Shown: positions 34,951 to 47,267, numbered from the stretch's first letter. The stretch is DNA of 64,000 nt from Adiantum capillus-veneris (GCA_014529385.2 CM043948.1:77734291-77798290); one strand, 5' to 3'. Notes: generated by a model not told the origin, from the sequence alone. Program-made: numbers and translations.

Positions 34951-35891
34951 GCACCGCCTGCTGCTCTCTACTCGGCAACGCAAGAGAAGAAGCTCCTCCT
35001 TAAGCAAGCCCAACCTCCACTCTTTAAGGGCGAGGGGGCAAATGTGGAGAGAGATGCGAAAGTGTGGATGGAAGCAATGGACGATTACTTTGAAGCTGCG
35101 GGAATCCAACCCGTGAATCAGAACATGCTTGCGATGTTCCGCTTATTTAGCAATGCCAAGATATGGTGGAAGCAACATTGCAGGGACCTGGATATTAAGG
35201 ATCTTCCCAATCCTGGGAAGACATCAAAGCGGCAATAATGGGACGTTATTTACCACCTGCCTATAAAACCTTGAAGATGAATGAGTTCTTTTCACTTCAA
35301 CAGTTGACTTCATCTATTGAAGAGTATTATGCAAAGTTTGTCACTCTTCGGAGATATGCTCCTAAGATGACCTTGGAACAACAGGTGGCTAGGTTCTGCC
35401 AAGGGTTAATCGACCCTTTGAATACTCTGTTGGAAGCTCTCAGGCCAGCAACTCTGCAAGATGCCTTGCTAAGGGCCAAACCGTTAGCTAAAGAGATTCA
35501 GAGGACTACCCAAGATAGTCAATACTATTTTTCAAAGAGGGCCAGGACAGATAATTGGAGTAACAGACCAATCAACCCTCCATATGACCATCGTCCAGTA
35601 GTAGCTACTATGGCAGCTCTCGAGTTTCCCAATATAAAATGTTCTGAATGCCAGGAGTATGGACATTACAAAAGCCGATGTCCAAAAAGGATCTCCCAAA
35701 CATCCGATGCTAATAATGTACCTCTGAACGTCAACGGGCGAGGTCAACCGAACAGAAGAGGAGGCCGAGGAAGAGGAAACATAGGACAAGGAAGCGGAGC
35801 TTTCGCTAATGCCGCAGTGAGACAACCAACTGTGGGTGACGACGCTGATGAGAGAGCATCTCTGTATGCTGCAAATGCTAGTGAGAAATAA
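34951..35891 (+). pseudogene. Gag of the non-autonomous retrotransposon (candidate exon 2)
   Basis: Open from 34951, just after TAG. It encodes a gypsy Gag: PPLFKGEGANVERDAKVW, a helical capsid-like core (VTLRRYAPKMTLEQQVARFC), and a zinc knuckle CSECQEYGHYKSRC (C-x2-C-x4-H-x4-C), then a Gly/Arg-rich RNA-binding tail. A one-base frameshift near 35205 splits it. It ends at TAA (35889-35891); beyond it the frame is open through a TAG to TGA at 35967, so the original end may be later. No protease or RT follows. It would package its RNA with enzymes from a partner element. Confidence 0.8.
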
Positions 35892-36054
35892 TTCAAGCAC
35901 CAGGATCTCATCAAAGTTCAGTAGAATAAGATGCATAAAGCTAAAGACCATTCTATTATCAAAGGATGACTTTACTTCGACAAGGGATATATGTACCTAG
36001 GTAGTCGGCATAAAATTTACCCAGATGTATTCTTGAGATGAGGACATCTCAAAT

Positions 36055-36072
36055 TTTTCACGTTGGGGAGGT
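36055..36072 (+). other. Polypurine tract of the Gag-only element
   Basis: GTTGGGGAGGT lies directly before the TGTAAGGTCT start of the 3' LTR. Confidence 0.6.
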
Positions 36073-36749
36073 TGTAAGGTCTCTGACCCCTATCAAAAAG
36101 AGCACCATTGTACAATGAAATGAACAAAATGAAAAAAGTTACTATTTTTAGCAGTTTTCCGAATTGTGTCAAACATCAGTGCCCTGATGTTTAGAATTTT
36201 ATAAAGCTTCAAAATGTGAATTAAAATAATTTTTGTGAAAATTTTCCAAAAATAGTAAGTTTTTGGTCACCCGATCCGTCTAGTTTTGGCCGTCTCGAAA
36301 AACTGCACCTGTACCCCGAATTTGAAAACAATGCATTTTCAGACCCCGGGGACTGCTAAATATGGCAGGTACTCGTACCAGTACGCCTTAGTTAGAGCTT
36401 AGTATAGCAATTTATGGCATTAAATTCCAACTCGTATGGGCCGTTTTAGCCTAAAACCAATTTTTCCTAAAGTTGTGCGGGGAGGCACCGGGGGCTCGAG
36501 GCTGTGTGGGAGCAGGTTCCAGGCCACTTTGAGCGAGCTTTAGCAACTAGGGGACGCCCTCTTGTCTTGTGGGAGTTGTGGGAGAGTTTCCAAGCCTGAG
36601 AGTGAGCGTGAGAGCCAGTTAGACTAGCTAACTAGACACTTGGTGGGTAGGTAACTAGACTTGCCAATGCAAGGAGGGAGTGCTCACTCAGATGCTTATA
36701 GTAGCTTGGTTCGATTTTCAGCCTTGAGGAGCCTATTTAAAGGTGTGCT

Positions 36750-36780
<31 letters not shown>

Positions 36781-38875
36781 ACACACATGCTCACACACAC
36801 ACACACACACACACACACCTACACACACCTTGGGGAGCTGTTGCCGGTACACACACAGTTTTTGAAGGAGAAGCAAGGAGGGAGGTGCTGCTGAAATTCT
36901 CATCTTGAGGATTCATTGGATCAGAAAATCAAGAGGATTCTCAGCCCCTAATCACGGTAATTATGGTTTAATTCCGGTTCTTCTTAATTCTCATCATTAT
37001 TCTCCCAAATTCTTCGTCTACTATGCCTACTTTTAGCTATAAATCCCAATAGATGCTCTCTAAGTTTACATAGCTATACTCCATTACATAATCATCATTC
37101 AATTAACTAATTTATGCAGCCATTCATCATTCTTAATCAATGATTAATACTTGATTAAGAAAGATTTCTCTCTCTAGGCAGCATAGTTAATAAATTGTCA
37201 GCCGGTAATAATGTAGAATTGATAAAATTCACTCTTTTACCATTCAATAGTAATGTAATTAATTAGATTAAAAAAGATTATCTCACATTAAGATGTGATT
37301 AAGGTAAAAATTAATCCATCATTAGGCCAATAAGAGGAGAATTTTCTATCACATATGCATGCGGTTATTCTGCATCTTCAAATTGCACTAGGAAAGCGAT
37401 TGAGCTTGCTTACTTCATCTCTATTGCAAGTTAATTAGTAAAATTCTGAATTTCTTAATCATCTAAGCCAAGTGATTAACTTAGAGTCAGTTTCGATAGG
37501 ATAAATAAAATATTAACTATAAAATTACTATGTCTCGAAGGAAGAATCTAACCCTCTTGCATAAGGAGGATTCTTTAATGATTCTAATCTGCCAAATTGG
37601 TTGTTATGATGCTCTCGGACTTTATCTCTTTCCTTCAAGTTTATCATTGAAGGTAGTGAGTATAAAATGGCCCTGGTTAAGAGAACTCGCTTCGGTCGTG
37701 CTCACGACCGCGAGGCGGAAGCGAGCAATGTGAATGGAAAAGGAAAAGCTCCCATAGACGAACAAGAACTGGCCATCTCACGGGCCATTGACGAAGAAAT
37801 GGAAGAGGTAGGTCACAATTTCGTTCAAGTTGTTAATTTAACATTGCATACGTTTAGCTAGGAAAGAACATATCCCCAACATGTTGGAGAAATCCGATAG
37901 AAACCTCGGCATTTGAATTCATTTTTATATTAAAGTATAAAGTAGGTAAGAAATGATTGATGGATATACTGTTTGAAATAGGAAAGAATGTCTGCTAGGG
38001 AAAATTTAGCTCGGCATGTTCATTCTATTTCCAATGTTGAACTAGTCCTGATCCCCCTACTGATCATAGGGGGCAGAGTTCCTAGTTAAGGGCTCTTGAA
38101 TCCACGTCTGCTCGTTAAGCGGTGGATACCCACGTCTGCTGGTTAAGCGGTGGGGACCCACGTCTGCTGGTTAAGCGGTGGGAATGTCCATGTCGTGCTT
38201 TCTATGCGGTGCACATACCTAGTTGTATGGGTAGCTAGGCGACAACTGGAGGAGTAAACTCTCGCTGGAGGGGGGATTTTGTACCTCTAGAGCATTGGAA
38301 TTTTAATGAATAAGTTTAAGTAGGATTTTTACTAGAATACTGTCTTGGTGCCGCTTTGCAATACTGATTGAAGGGCTGTCTTAACGAACATTGTGATTCG
38401 GAATTTAATCAAGGAATGCTTATGTTGAACAATCATTGTGGTAGTAATTAGGACACACAAGGAAGTGTGAGTGTGGGGGTGGAAAGTGGGGTCTTGGCTC
38501 AGGTTGCCAAAGCCTATGAGAATGGTGGTCCCGATTGGTCGGGAACTCTCTGTCCCCATAGTGTTTAAATCGATACTAGTAATAATCATTGCCCTAGAGC
38601 GGCAAAGTCTCAAGTGTACATGCCTCTGAAACATGGGGAAAAAGGCACTCGAGGTTTCTCTCCTCTTGGAAGGTGGGTATTAGGATCGCTAGATAGGTTA
38701 AGTACGCTTCCCCTGTGAGGTGGAGCTAGATCTCCTTGCTAGCAGGCTCGAACTCGACTCACTTTGTGATGAGAGATCGTCCTCTAGTTGAACCCTGAAC
38801 CACTTTGTTTGCTTCCACTATAGATCTAGTGGCCATCAGATCCGTCGTTTGATATGGCAGGGTGGGGACCTCACA
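36073..38875 (+). repeat. 3' LTR of the Gag-only element, 2803 bp
   Basis: TGTAAGGTCT ... GGGGACCTCACA, followed by the AAACA duplication. It is intact relative to the 5' LTR and shows the empty CACTA site. It contains a CA microsatellite (36751-36820), a TATA-like TATTTAAA near 36733, the small ORF at 37667 and the minisatellite near 38100. Confidence 0.9.
37667..37807 (+). CDS. LTR copy of the candidate gag exon
   Basis: A 47-codon ORF (MALVKRTRFGRAHDREAEAS at its start) ending at GAAGAG before GTAGGT, the counterpart of 25176-25316. In the 3' LTR it would not be joined to gag, since no gag lies downstream. Its retention simply reflects the LTR copy mechanism, but it lets the two copies be compared. 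Confidence 0.45.
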
Positions 38876-38880
38876 AAACA

Positions 38881-39079
38881 CTTGGCTTTTTTCGCACTAT
38901 TTGATTGCTTGGTTGACATACAAAATGTCCCTATATTGGAGAATCTAACCCATTAACAAATTGTGCTATGGCAAACAGTGACACTAACTGTTGAAACTCT
39001 AACAAGTTAGTGTAGGGGTGGTCACCACTTGGTGGTGGCCCCTCCTCACCAAGTGGTTGATCCTCCTTGAGATAGGGTG

Positions 39080-39149
<70 letters not shown>

Positions 39150-39445
39150 TCTTCTTCATATCCTCGATTATCCTTTAGGATGTGGGTATATGGCGTGATG
39201 GAGTACTTTTCTTTCCCTTTAATACTTTCCTGTGCACCATTCGAACAATTCTCTATCTCTTTGTCTCTATCTATCATAACTTATCTCTTTTTTTCCTTCC
39301 CTCTCTCTCTCTATCCCTTTCTCTCTCTTTCTCTCTACACTTTCACTGAGATAGACACTACATCCCAAAAATGCCTAAATCTAAGGAAATGTACTATGGA
39401 TTGGACACTTAACCCCAAATTTTGAGTTTAAAATCCAACTAGAAT
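38881..39445. repeat. Unassigned sequence with a long CT microsatellite
   Basis: A CT tract of about 56 bases (39081-39136) with a short ATCT coda, and shorter CT runs near 39300. No coding frame is credible. Confidence 0.7.
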
Positions 39446-39896
39446 ATTAGGTGAAATTTGGACTCACAAAGGGGCCCTTTAAGGAGTTTGACTTTACCTC
39501 TCTCTACCAAAACGGGCACATGGATATATTTTTGCAAACAAACTCCAAAGTTGGCGGAGATTTGACAGTTAGAATGTACTCTTCAAGATCTGTCTACTAC
39601 TGATATATAGCACGCCATGAGATTCCTCATATTCTAGAAGATTATTTTTTTGATTCACTTAGATTCCGATAGAGTTGTCACATCATAGGTGAATCAAAAA
39701 AGAATCTTCTAAAATATGAGGAATCTCATGGCGTGCTATATATCAGTAGATAGAGCTTGAAGAGGACATTATAACTTTCAAACCTCTGCCAACTTTGGAG
39801 TTTGTTTACAAAAATTTATCCATGCGCCTGTTTCAATAGAGAGAGGTAAAGTCAAACTCCTTAGAGGGCCCCTTTGTGAGTCCAAATTTCACCTAA
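39446..39896. repeat. Long inverted repeat (hairpin, about 210-bp arms)
   Basis: The left arm begins ATTAGGTGAAATTTGGACTC and the right arm ends with its complement. The arms pair almost throughout, with a loop of about 30 bases near 39660-39690. No clear target duplication or known terminal motif was found. It could be a foldback MITE or, if transcribed, a source of small RNAs. Confidence 0.85.
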
Positions 39897-41815
39897 TCTG
39901 AGTATACTAAGGATGTACCCTAAGCCTTGACTAAACTATGCCTTAACACCTACTTTATATTAGGGACTTGGGGTGCAATAAACGCAAGCGCCTTTACCCT
40001 GAGCATAATAAAAAATAAGATCTCGTTAGCTGGACTGAATATTTGGGTTGTTTAAAGTCGAGCCTGACTACATTGTAACAACACCTATATTGCAAATAAT
40101 GCTTCAAAATGTATGAGGCAATTTATCTTCTTTGCTGAATGGGTAGACCAGAGTTGCACTGTCTTGGATGCAAGTCGAATACACTAGTATTTGAAGGGGA
40201 ACCTACTACCTTTATCTCACTTAAGTTACCCTTCAGTATTACAAATTCTTACTTTGAGAGCATAGCTAGGGTTTTAGATTTTACTAGAGCACTACAAAGT
40301 AAATAGAGCAATAACTATATGTCTTCTTCTTTTCTTAATAAGAGGGATTAAGATTAATGACTTCAAGTTGAGCTGACATAGCGTCAAACATAGAAATTGG
40401 ATCATCTGAGGTACCAGCACATTTAGATTTAGCTTAACTTCTTCACTAGTTTATGGAATGTTATTGCTAATTTGAACAAAGATACCATATGAGCTACTTG
40501 ATTTAGCTAGAATAATATAATCTTATGTGCCTAAACTATTTTCGGGAGTACTTACAGAATCTTCCTTGATAGATTTTTTTCCTTTGTCAGCATGTTCCTC
40601 TCTTAGTTTATGTTGGGATGACTTGGATAAGTAAAGTCACCCAAATTACCTGTTATGCTCTTTGAAAAGTAATCCATTGATTGTTTTCTTACTTTGGATG
40701 TAGGTAACGGTACTGTCTCTCTGTGTTTACTAATGGAAGAACATGCTGTCAATATTCCCTTTTTACTAGCAGGACCCCAAAGAAAGATAGATACCCTATG
40801 TATATAAGAATCTCTCTCTCTCTCGCTCGCGAGACAAAATGACTAACTAACCAAAGGCTAAGTGAGGGACAAAGATCCCTCACCTTTATAGCAACTAGAG
40901 TTATCCATGTGGCAACATTTCATCTTTGAATGAATCCACATCAATATCCATTTGAGGCATGCCAAAACCAAGAGAGATGAAGCTAATCATCCTTATGCAT
41001 ATCTTGTTGTCACAAAAAATCGATGAATGAAAAAATTGCACGATCAAAGTTCTTTGGAGGTAATTCACATGCAATGTTAAGAGAGTAAATGCTCAACATC
41101 CTCAATGTGTGTGTAGCTTTGAGAGAAACCACGTTTTGTAGGATAAAAGAAACCATATGAAGGTAGAGCAAATATACCAAAGCATCATGTGAAGAGCACC
41201 TACAATCCTTCTAATAGTAAGAAGGGATAATCTACAAATCAAAGGAGGAAGGCATCAATCATTGGCGGTGGCGTGAGCGTAAGGTACCACCAAGAGCACA
41301 CAATGGTGCATGATTCCAGGAAGTGAGATAGAGGCAAGAGAGGCAGATTCGGCCCATGTGATGAGAAAATGTATTAAACACCATCACCAAATTCAAAGCC
41401 ACAGGCAAGGGAAAAATCCATTGATGTGCACACCATATATGGCCATCCACTTGGGGTGCTAAAAAGTAAGAGTCCAATTTCATGAAGAGCCCATAACTTT
41501 CAAGTATTTCTAAGGGAGTAAACAAGAGGTCACTCATATGAGGTTAGTTTTAAGTCCAAGCAGACTAGGTAATAGTAGGCGCGTGTGGAGGAAAACTCAA
41601 AGATTATGTGAGTGCCCACAAAATATACCACACATGTTACTAAGAAGAAAACTTAACATTACCATGAGCAAGTAGTAGAACATAATAGCTAGATTAAGAA
41701 ATAAGTATGCATTGTAGAGTTTAAAGAACAAAAGGGTACACACGTTAGTGAAATTAATGCTAGACGACATTACAATAGAGCATGTCAGCAATATTTAATA
41801 AAATGGAAGTGCACA
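39897..41815. other. Unassigned intergenic sequence
   Basis: AT-rich, no frame with recognisable similarity. It contains a short CT run near 40810; the sequence leading into it (CCCTATGTATATAAGAA) also occurs at 23283, so the two are relics of one repeat family. Confidence 0.5.
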
Positions 41816-42017
41816 CATATGGGAGACATAAGTGTTGTAGATGGTGGGAACAATCTCTTGAAAACCTTAGAGAGATGACTTGCATATGGGAGACACAAGT
41901 GTTTGTAGATGGTGGGAACAATCTCTTAGAAATATTATAGAGATGACTCGCATATGGGCGACATAAGTGTTTGTAGATGGTGGGAGCAAGCTCTTGGAAA
42001 CCTTAGAGAAATGGCTC
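41816..42017. repeat. Tandem repeat, three units of 67-68 bp
   Basis: Units start CATATGGGAGACATAAG at 41816, 41883 and 41951 and carry GTAGATGGTGGGAACAATCTC. They differ by a few substitutions and one indel. Non-coding. Confidence 0.9.
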
Positions 42018-42789
42018 ACCTTGGTACTCTTTGGAAACTATAGGTTGAGGCATTCCAAAGTTATCAACAATGGTAGATGCCACGTGGAGGTACAATAGAG
42101 AAGCTCCATATTGTATCCCTAGTGTTGAAACCTATAAATAAGACCCGTTAATCTTATTTTGGGTCACTTGAATCTTATCCCACTAGACTTTTGGCTCTTA
42201 GATTGCTTGCAACTCTTGTAATGCTAAACACTAAGAGAGATCAGGAAATCTTGTACACAATCGGTGTTGAGCATTTGTATCAATTGCAATTTGTATTCTA
42301 GAACCAAATTTTAAATCTTGAGTCAATTATGTCCAGATTCTTGTACCATTGTGTCTAAATGTGAATCTCAATCTCAACTACATAATAAATTGATCCTCAT
42401 CCATTGTCTTATGTTCTAAACTTGTGCATTCATTTCAATCCATTCATTTTTTTTAAGTCTTGTGTTACGTAATCTAAATCTATCGACCATATGATCATCT
42501 CATCTTGATAATCCAACATTCAAAGCATGAACCTTTAGCCAGACTAGATATTTAGATTTATTGTTCAGTTACTATGAGTCTTAACCCTATAATAGCTGTA
42601 ATGCTCTAGCTCATCATATCTTGGCAATCAAGATGGTGAGCCAAAGCGTTTGATAGGAACCAGTTTCGCAAGTCACAACTCAAACTTGGTTTGCTATTCA
42701 AAATGCCTACATGATGTCCAATACAAGGAAGAAGGACTACTAGAGTATTCACTTAAGAGGAGAACAACGTTAATACTATTGAATAAGAA

Positions 42790-44090
42790 TCAGAGTAGGA
42801 CTATGATGTTCTAAAGAGGGAAACTAATCAATATGAGAAACCCATACAACGGGAAAAATCCAACGATCTGAAGATCGTTTTTGCCACATTCAAGGGTAGT
42901 AGAAGGGATGACCCCAATATCAACATCCAAGCGTTTGATCAATATGCTAGCTTGAAGGATAGATGACACGGTGGAATACTTTCCCTAGACACAAAAGGAT
43001 GCAGCAAGGAAATGGTACTACCATTATCTAGCATGTAAACTCAAAACCTATAGAAAACTAGCGAAAATGCCTTTATCCTTTGGGGGATCACTACAAAAAA
43101 AAGCCTATAGCGTGGGTTCAATAGGAGGGATTATTTTATTCTATATTTTATCAAATTTTCACATATAGAAGGGTGTCAAAAAAAAAGATCTTGCAAAAAA
43201 AATTTAGAGACTGAATAAAAAGGGTTTGTTTTATTGGTGAAAAAATCATAGCTTAGGGGTTTTATATAGACTCCTTGAATGCACATCATGTAGAGGTTTT
43301 ACATGCAGTGACCCCCCCAAGCCTTTATCTTGGAATACAGTGAGAACCGATAGAATGAGGACGTACTCTATGAGCTAGATAAGATTTAGCAGCATAAGGT
43401 GTCAACATAGAGTTAGGTAGAGAAGATCAAATAGCTCATTAGAAAGTTGCACAAACCCATATTGGAGAAACTCATGAGAGTCTGGCTTTTAAGTGGATCT
43501 AGGAACAAGAAGTCGAGAGAGTAGTAATACCATGCTCCCATAGGGAAATTCAACGACTTAGTGAAAAGGGCTCTTAGACTAGAATGGCATGCCAAGAAGT
43601 TGAAGGGACAAAAAGGTAAATTCACCTAAAGACGTTCTAATGAATATTTGTCAAGAGACTCATAACCAAACTCCAAATTGTCTAATGACAATCATTCTGA
43701 AGATGCATCAAAAACCAGAAAGAAAGGGTCTTGGAAAAGGAAGATCAATGAAGTATCTAAAAAAATATTTGAGATCTCAAAGACTAGACCTTCAATCAAA
43801 AAGGTGGAAACTTGATGTATAAGATGTAAATCAAATTGGAATTGAAGTGATGAATGCATCCAATGTACTTATTGCAAAGCATGCGATCATGTGTGGAAGA
43901 ACTATAAGATAACAATACACCATTTCAAGCAAGGGAAAGGTTTATTGATGATGAAATTGACCCCAATGATGGGCCAAACAAGTAAGAGAAAGTGGCCAAG
44001 AACCCTAATAATGAAGCGAGTACCAGTGGTATGGATGGGAGACACACACACCACACTCCTATGGTTAGAGGAAAACTAATTTACAAGAAG
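42790..44090 (+). pseudogene. Gypsy-type gag relic
   Basis: Frame fragments in series: FATFKGSRRDDPNINIQAF near 42880, then KWYYHYLACKLKTY near 43020, and near 43880-43910 a zinc-knuckle remnant CTYCKACDHVWKNY in which the last Cys is Tyr. Many stops and frameshifts; no LTRs or pol found. A Gag capsid and knuckle is the best reading. Confidence 0.55.
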
Positions 44091-45720
44091 AAATTTTAGA
44101 TGTTAATGGGCTCTTTTCAACACAATGTCCTAAAAATGCAAAACATGAAGTGACCGAGGGGAAGTTGGTAGAGCTAGTACTAGTGCATGAGATCACTAGG
44201 AGCTATGGCATTGTCATCAAAGAAATCCTAAAGGAGTCAATCACTCGATTAAAGTAGAGTAAAAAGAACCAACTATGGGAGAGACAAAGGGCAATCTATT
44301 GAAGGTTAAAGGGAACGCCAAATAAGTGGACAAATGGCAATAGAAAAAGGTATTGGATACTCAAATCACGAAAGATCTAGAGCGAAGGAAGCCAGGGAGA
44401 CTAGAGTTCTTAGAATCTAGGACCATTCAGAGGCTTTTGCAAAAGTAGCTTAGTAGTCTAGAAAATGAAACTCCCAACCCCTGGTTCTAAAAAGACAACT
44501 AAAATTCTACCTAGTTTTGATAAGACAAATCCAAAGAAGGAAGTTTTGCAAGTTAGAGCTGACTTATAGAATGATGATAAAAAATGTCTAGATAGAGAAA
44601 ATATTTAGAAAGAAAAATCTAATTTCTCACCAAAGGATTCATCATCAAGCACGTCAAGAACAACACAAGCATGAACCTGTGAGGATAGTGCCATGCATGA
44701 CAATTAATTCATAGAAGGCATATTGTACATTCCAAACTTAAGTTTTGGAAATGAGTAGGATGAAATCTATGTAACCATATGTGAAAGGATCTAGTAGCTC
44801 AGTATCAAACTATAAGATCCCCGACTTTTGGGTCTCTCTTAAAAATTAAAAAATAGATTTCAATGTCCACTTCTTAAATTTTTGGTTTAGAATGCTCATT
44901 TGACAGCATTAAATGGGTTTAAAAGGAAAACCAAGGTCGTTTCCATGTTATAGAAGGTCAAATGGACGTTTGATTTTAATTTATTTTTATCTTTTTTAAT
45001 TCTTTTTCATGCTTTTTGTGCTTTTTGGTGTTTTTTTTAAACATAAAAAACAGGGCTATATCCTTAATCTACGAGTTTCGAGGATGCTATGGTTTAGTTT
45101 TGTAAAAATATGTCTTTTGAGCGCTTTTCACGCTATTTTTAGCTTTTTATGATTTTGGGTGCTTACTCGATAAAAAGCAAGTTCAGTTTTTTTGTTTAAG
45201 TGGACAAGGAAAACCCATGGTTTAAATTTAATAATCACTATTTGTAAAAAAATTTATGCTATTTATGACTTTTCGCGCTTTTCAGTGTTTTTGAAAAGCA
45301 ATGTGCTTTGAAGGATGATATAAACTTTAAAACAATATTTTTAGTCATCATTGGGTAAAAACCTGACCATATGGGAATTTTTACGAGAATTCTTTTAATA
45401 AAAAAATGTCATTATAAAAGTGTTGGGACAGAGTGAAAGAGATATAATTACACTGGGGCATCACAATGCAACCTAGTGCAGTTATGGTCTCATTAGTTGC
45501 TGGGATCTGTTCCAATTTATCAAAATTGAAGAGAAAGAGGTGAGAGTTTACCACCAAAAGCTATGCCATGTTTTTAGAAAATACTTGAGTCTTTTTCCAA
45601 AAGTTGGAATCCATTTCTATCAGAAGAGGGGGCTCCCTGTTTGCCTTGGGGAACACTCCGGACCGATAGAAAACGTATAAATTTGTCCCTAGGGACAAAT
45701 GGGAATTTGTCTCTAGACTG
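44091..45720. other. Unassigned AT-rich sequence
   Basis: No supported feature. The part from 44820 to 45420 is T-rich with repeated GCTTTTT and GCGCTTTTC motifs. Confidence 0.5.
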
Positions 45721-46640
45721 ATGGAGCAAGGTTGTATTGGGATCTTCAACCTTGCTATTCATGCAAAGGCTGAGTGTGCCAAGTTTGTGGTCTCAATTGC
45801 AAAGCAAGACCAAGCATGGGACATTATGACAAGGGATATGATTGACAAGGCAAAGCTCTTCTCTCAAGGTGGCCAATGGAAAGAGTTAGAGGTACATGAC
45901 AAATTGTTAGCTCCTCGATGGTCCAACTTGAGCCTAGGTGGCACAACGGGCGAGCTGGTATGAAATTGTACTACTAGAGCAACAAAGACACAAGAATGGG
46001 GAGAGATAACTAGATATTTTCAAAAGTCCATAACACATTGTTTCCCTTCGCTCTCCAGAACAAGAAGTAAATTATTATTGAACCCATTTTGGAGAGAACT
46101 TGCCAAAAAGGTCAATAACAAAGGACTCGGAGGATTGGCCCATTTTTGAGACAACAACAACTAGAGGTGAAAAGAAACAGACCAACTAACTACCCGCTCT
46201 TATCTCAATGGTACTGAAAGACTGCTAATCAACAAAACTCTAGAAGTGTTGGACAATTGCGTGATGTCTACTATCTGCGAGTCTAATTTTGAGTGGAAAG
46301 CTTGGCGGTGGCCCAAGAGCAAACATTTCTATAATCTGCAAAGCGAGGATATATACATCACTCTGATGATCAAGAGGGATTGGGTCTCCCCCCCTCAACA
46401 AGCAACAGAGGAAGAAATGTCATGAATTGAAATAGGTGGCGATAGCAAATAGCATCTGGATTCCACAGTGGCCTCTCTGGTTGAAGGTTTTCTGTGGAAG
46501 GTGCTATGGGGGGGCTTTGTCGACGGCCACCAAAATTCTAGCGAGAGGTATTAGATCAGAACTCGGGGTGCAAGTGCACTTCGTAACACATTTTGTTAAA
46601 AGTTGGTCGAAAAGAGTCAAGAGCCGTGCAAGCTCGTAAA
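45721..46640 (+). pseudogene. LINE 3' region relic (reverse transcriptase end, zf-RVT)
   Basis: Plus-strand fragments in different frames: HAKAECAKFVVSIAKQDQAW, then KAWRWPKSKHFYNLQ and FVDGHQNSSERY / ALSTATKILARGI. The order and the Trp/Leu-rich pattern fit the region after RT in plant LINEs, near the zf-RVT zinc-binding domain. Heavily decayed. Confidence 0.45.
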
Positions 46641-46901
46641 CTTGACCGCATTAAACGTGTTGTAATCTATGCAGTGCAACTGTACTAATTAGAGAAAGTG
46701 GGCCGCCGCGACGATGGTTGAGTGAGGGGCCTCCTCGTCTCTCATCAGCACCTTGTAAACTGTGTGTGGACAGTGGCCAGGAGGCGCGATAAAAGTGTAG
46801 AGAGAAATGGCATGTGCCAAGGTGGCGCACGCAGGTCAATACGACGCGTGCTGAGACCCCCACTCAATAAAGTCTACAGAGCGTTTCCTGCACCGGACAT
46901 C

Positions 46902-46908
46902 TATAAAA
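46902..46908 (+). promoter_or_regulatory. TATA box of the small secreted-peptide gene
   Basis: TATAAAA in CTATAAAATCCCCC, 92 bases before the ATG at 47000, a normal plant spacing for a TATA box with a 60-base leader. Confidence 0.65.
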
Positions 46909-46999
46909 TCCCCCTATCAGCCAAGACTACGATCACCAAAATTCACTCGCTGCCTGCCTTAAGGACAAGAGCTTCAAGCTTTATCCTCATACAACTATC

Positions 47000-47230
47000 A
47001 TGGCATCTGCCCCGCTAGCTGTCTTCGTCAAGCTCATGACGGTGCTCCTTCTACTGGCACTCGCTGTGGCTGCCCATTCTGTGACCGCAAGCGCCAGGGC
47101 TCCTGCTCCAACCAATTCTGCAGTGCCAGCCGCTGGCGCTTCTGCTCCTGCAACATCAATGTCTGCTCCTGCTCTTGCCACAACTAGCTCCTTTTATTAT
47201 GTAATGGGCTGCCCCTCGTGGCCCTCATGA
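47000..47230 (+). CDS. Small secreted Ala/Pro/Ser-rich peptide (AGP-peptide-like)
   Basis: 76 residues. The first 28 or so form a signal peptide (basic Lys, then LMTVLLLLALAVAAHS), probably cut after an Ala/Ser near 28-32. The mature part is Ala/Pro/Ser/Thr-rich with AP and PA steps (ARAPAPTNSAVPAAG, SAPAT), the context for hydroxyproline and arabinogalactan addition, so a cell-wall or apoplast peptide is likely. The end, FYYVMGCPSWPS, is not a GPI-anchor signal, which sets it apart from classical AGP peptides. TATA box, ATG, TGA stop and AATAAA are all in place. Two decayed copies lie downstream. The role is inferred from composition. Confidence 0.7.
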   Translation: MASAPLAVFVKLMTVLLLLALAVAAHSVTASARAPAPTNSAVPAAGASAPATSMSAPALATTSSFYYVMGCPSWPS

Positions 47231-47245
47231 GAAATATTGTAATGC

Positions 47246-47251
47246 AATAAA
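47246..47251 (+). terminator. Polyadenylation signal of the peptide gene
   Basis: AATAAA in AATGCAATAAAGTG, 16 bases after the stop codon. Confidence 0.55.
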
Positions 47252-47267
47252 GTGTATTCATGTAGCC

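Larger units (their letters stand above)
23811..38875 (+). mobile_element. Non-autonomous Gag-only LTR retrotransposon, split by a CACTA element
   Basis: Flanked by a perfect five-base duplication AAACA (23806-23810 and 38876-38880). Two LTRs starting TGTAAGGTCT enclose only about 1.6 kb, which encodes Gag with a zinc knuckle and no protease, RT or integrase. This matches the terminal-repeat-with-GAG class, which relies on enzymes from an autonomous partner. The left LTR is inflated to 10.6 kb by an 8-kb CACTA insertion, so the CACTA is the younger of the two. Confidence 0.9.
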
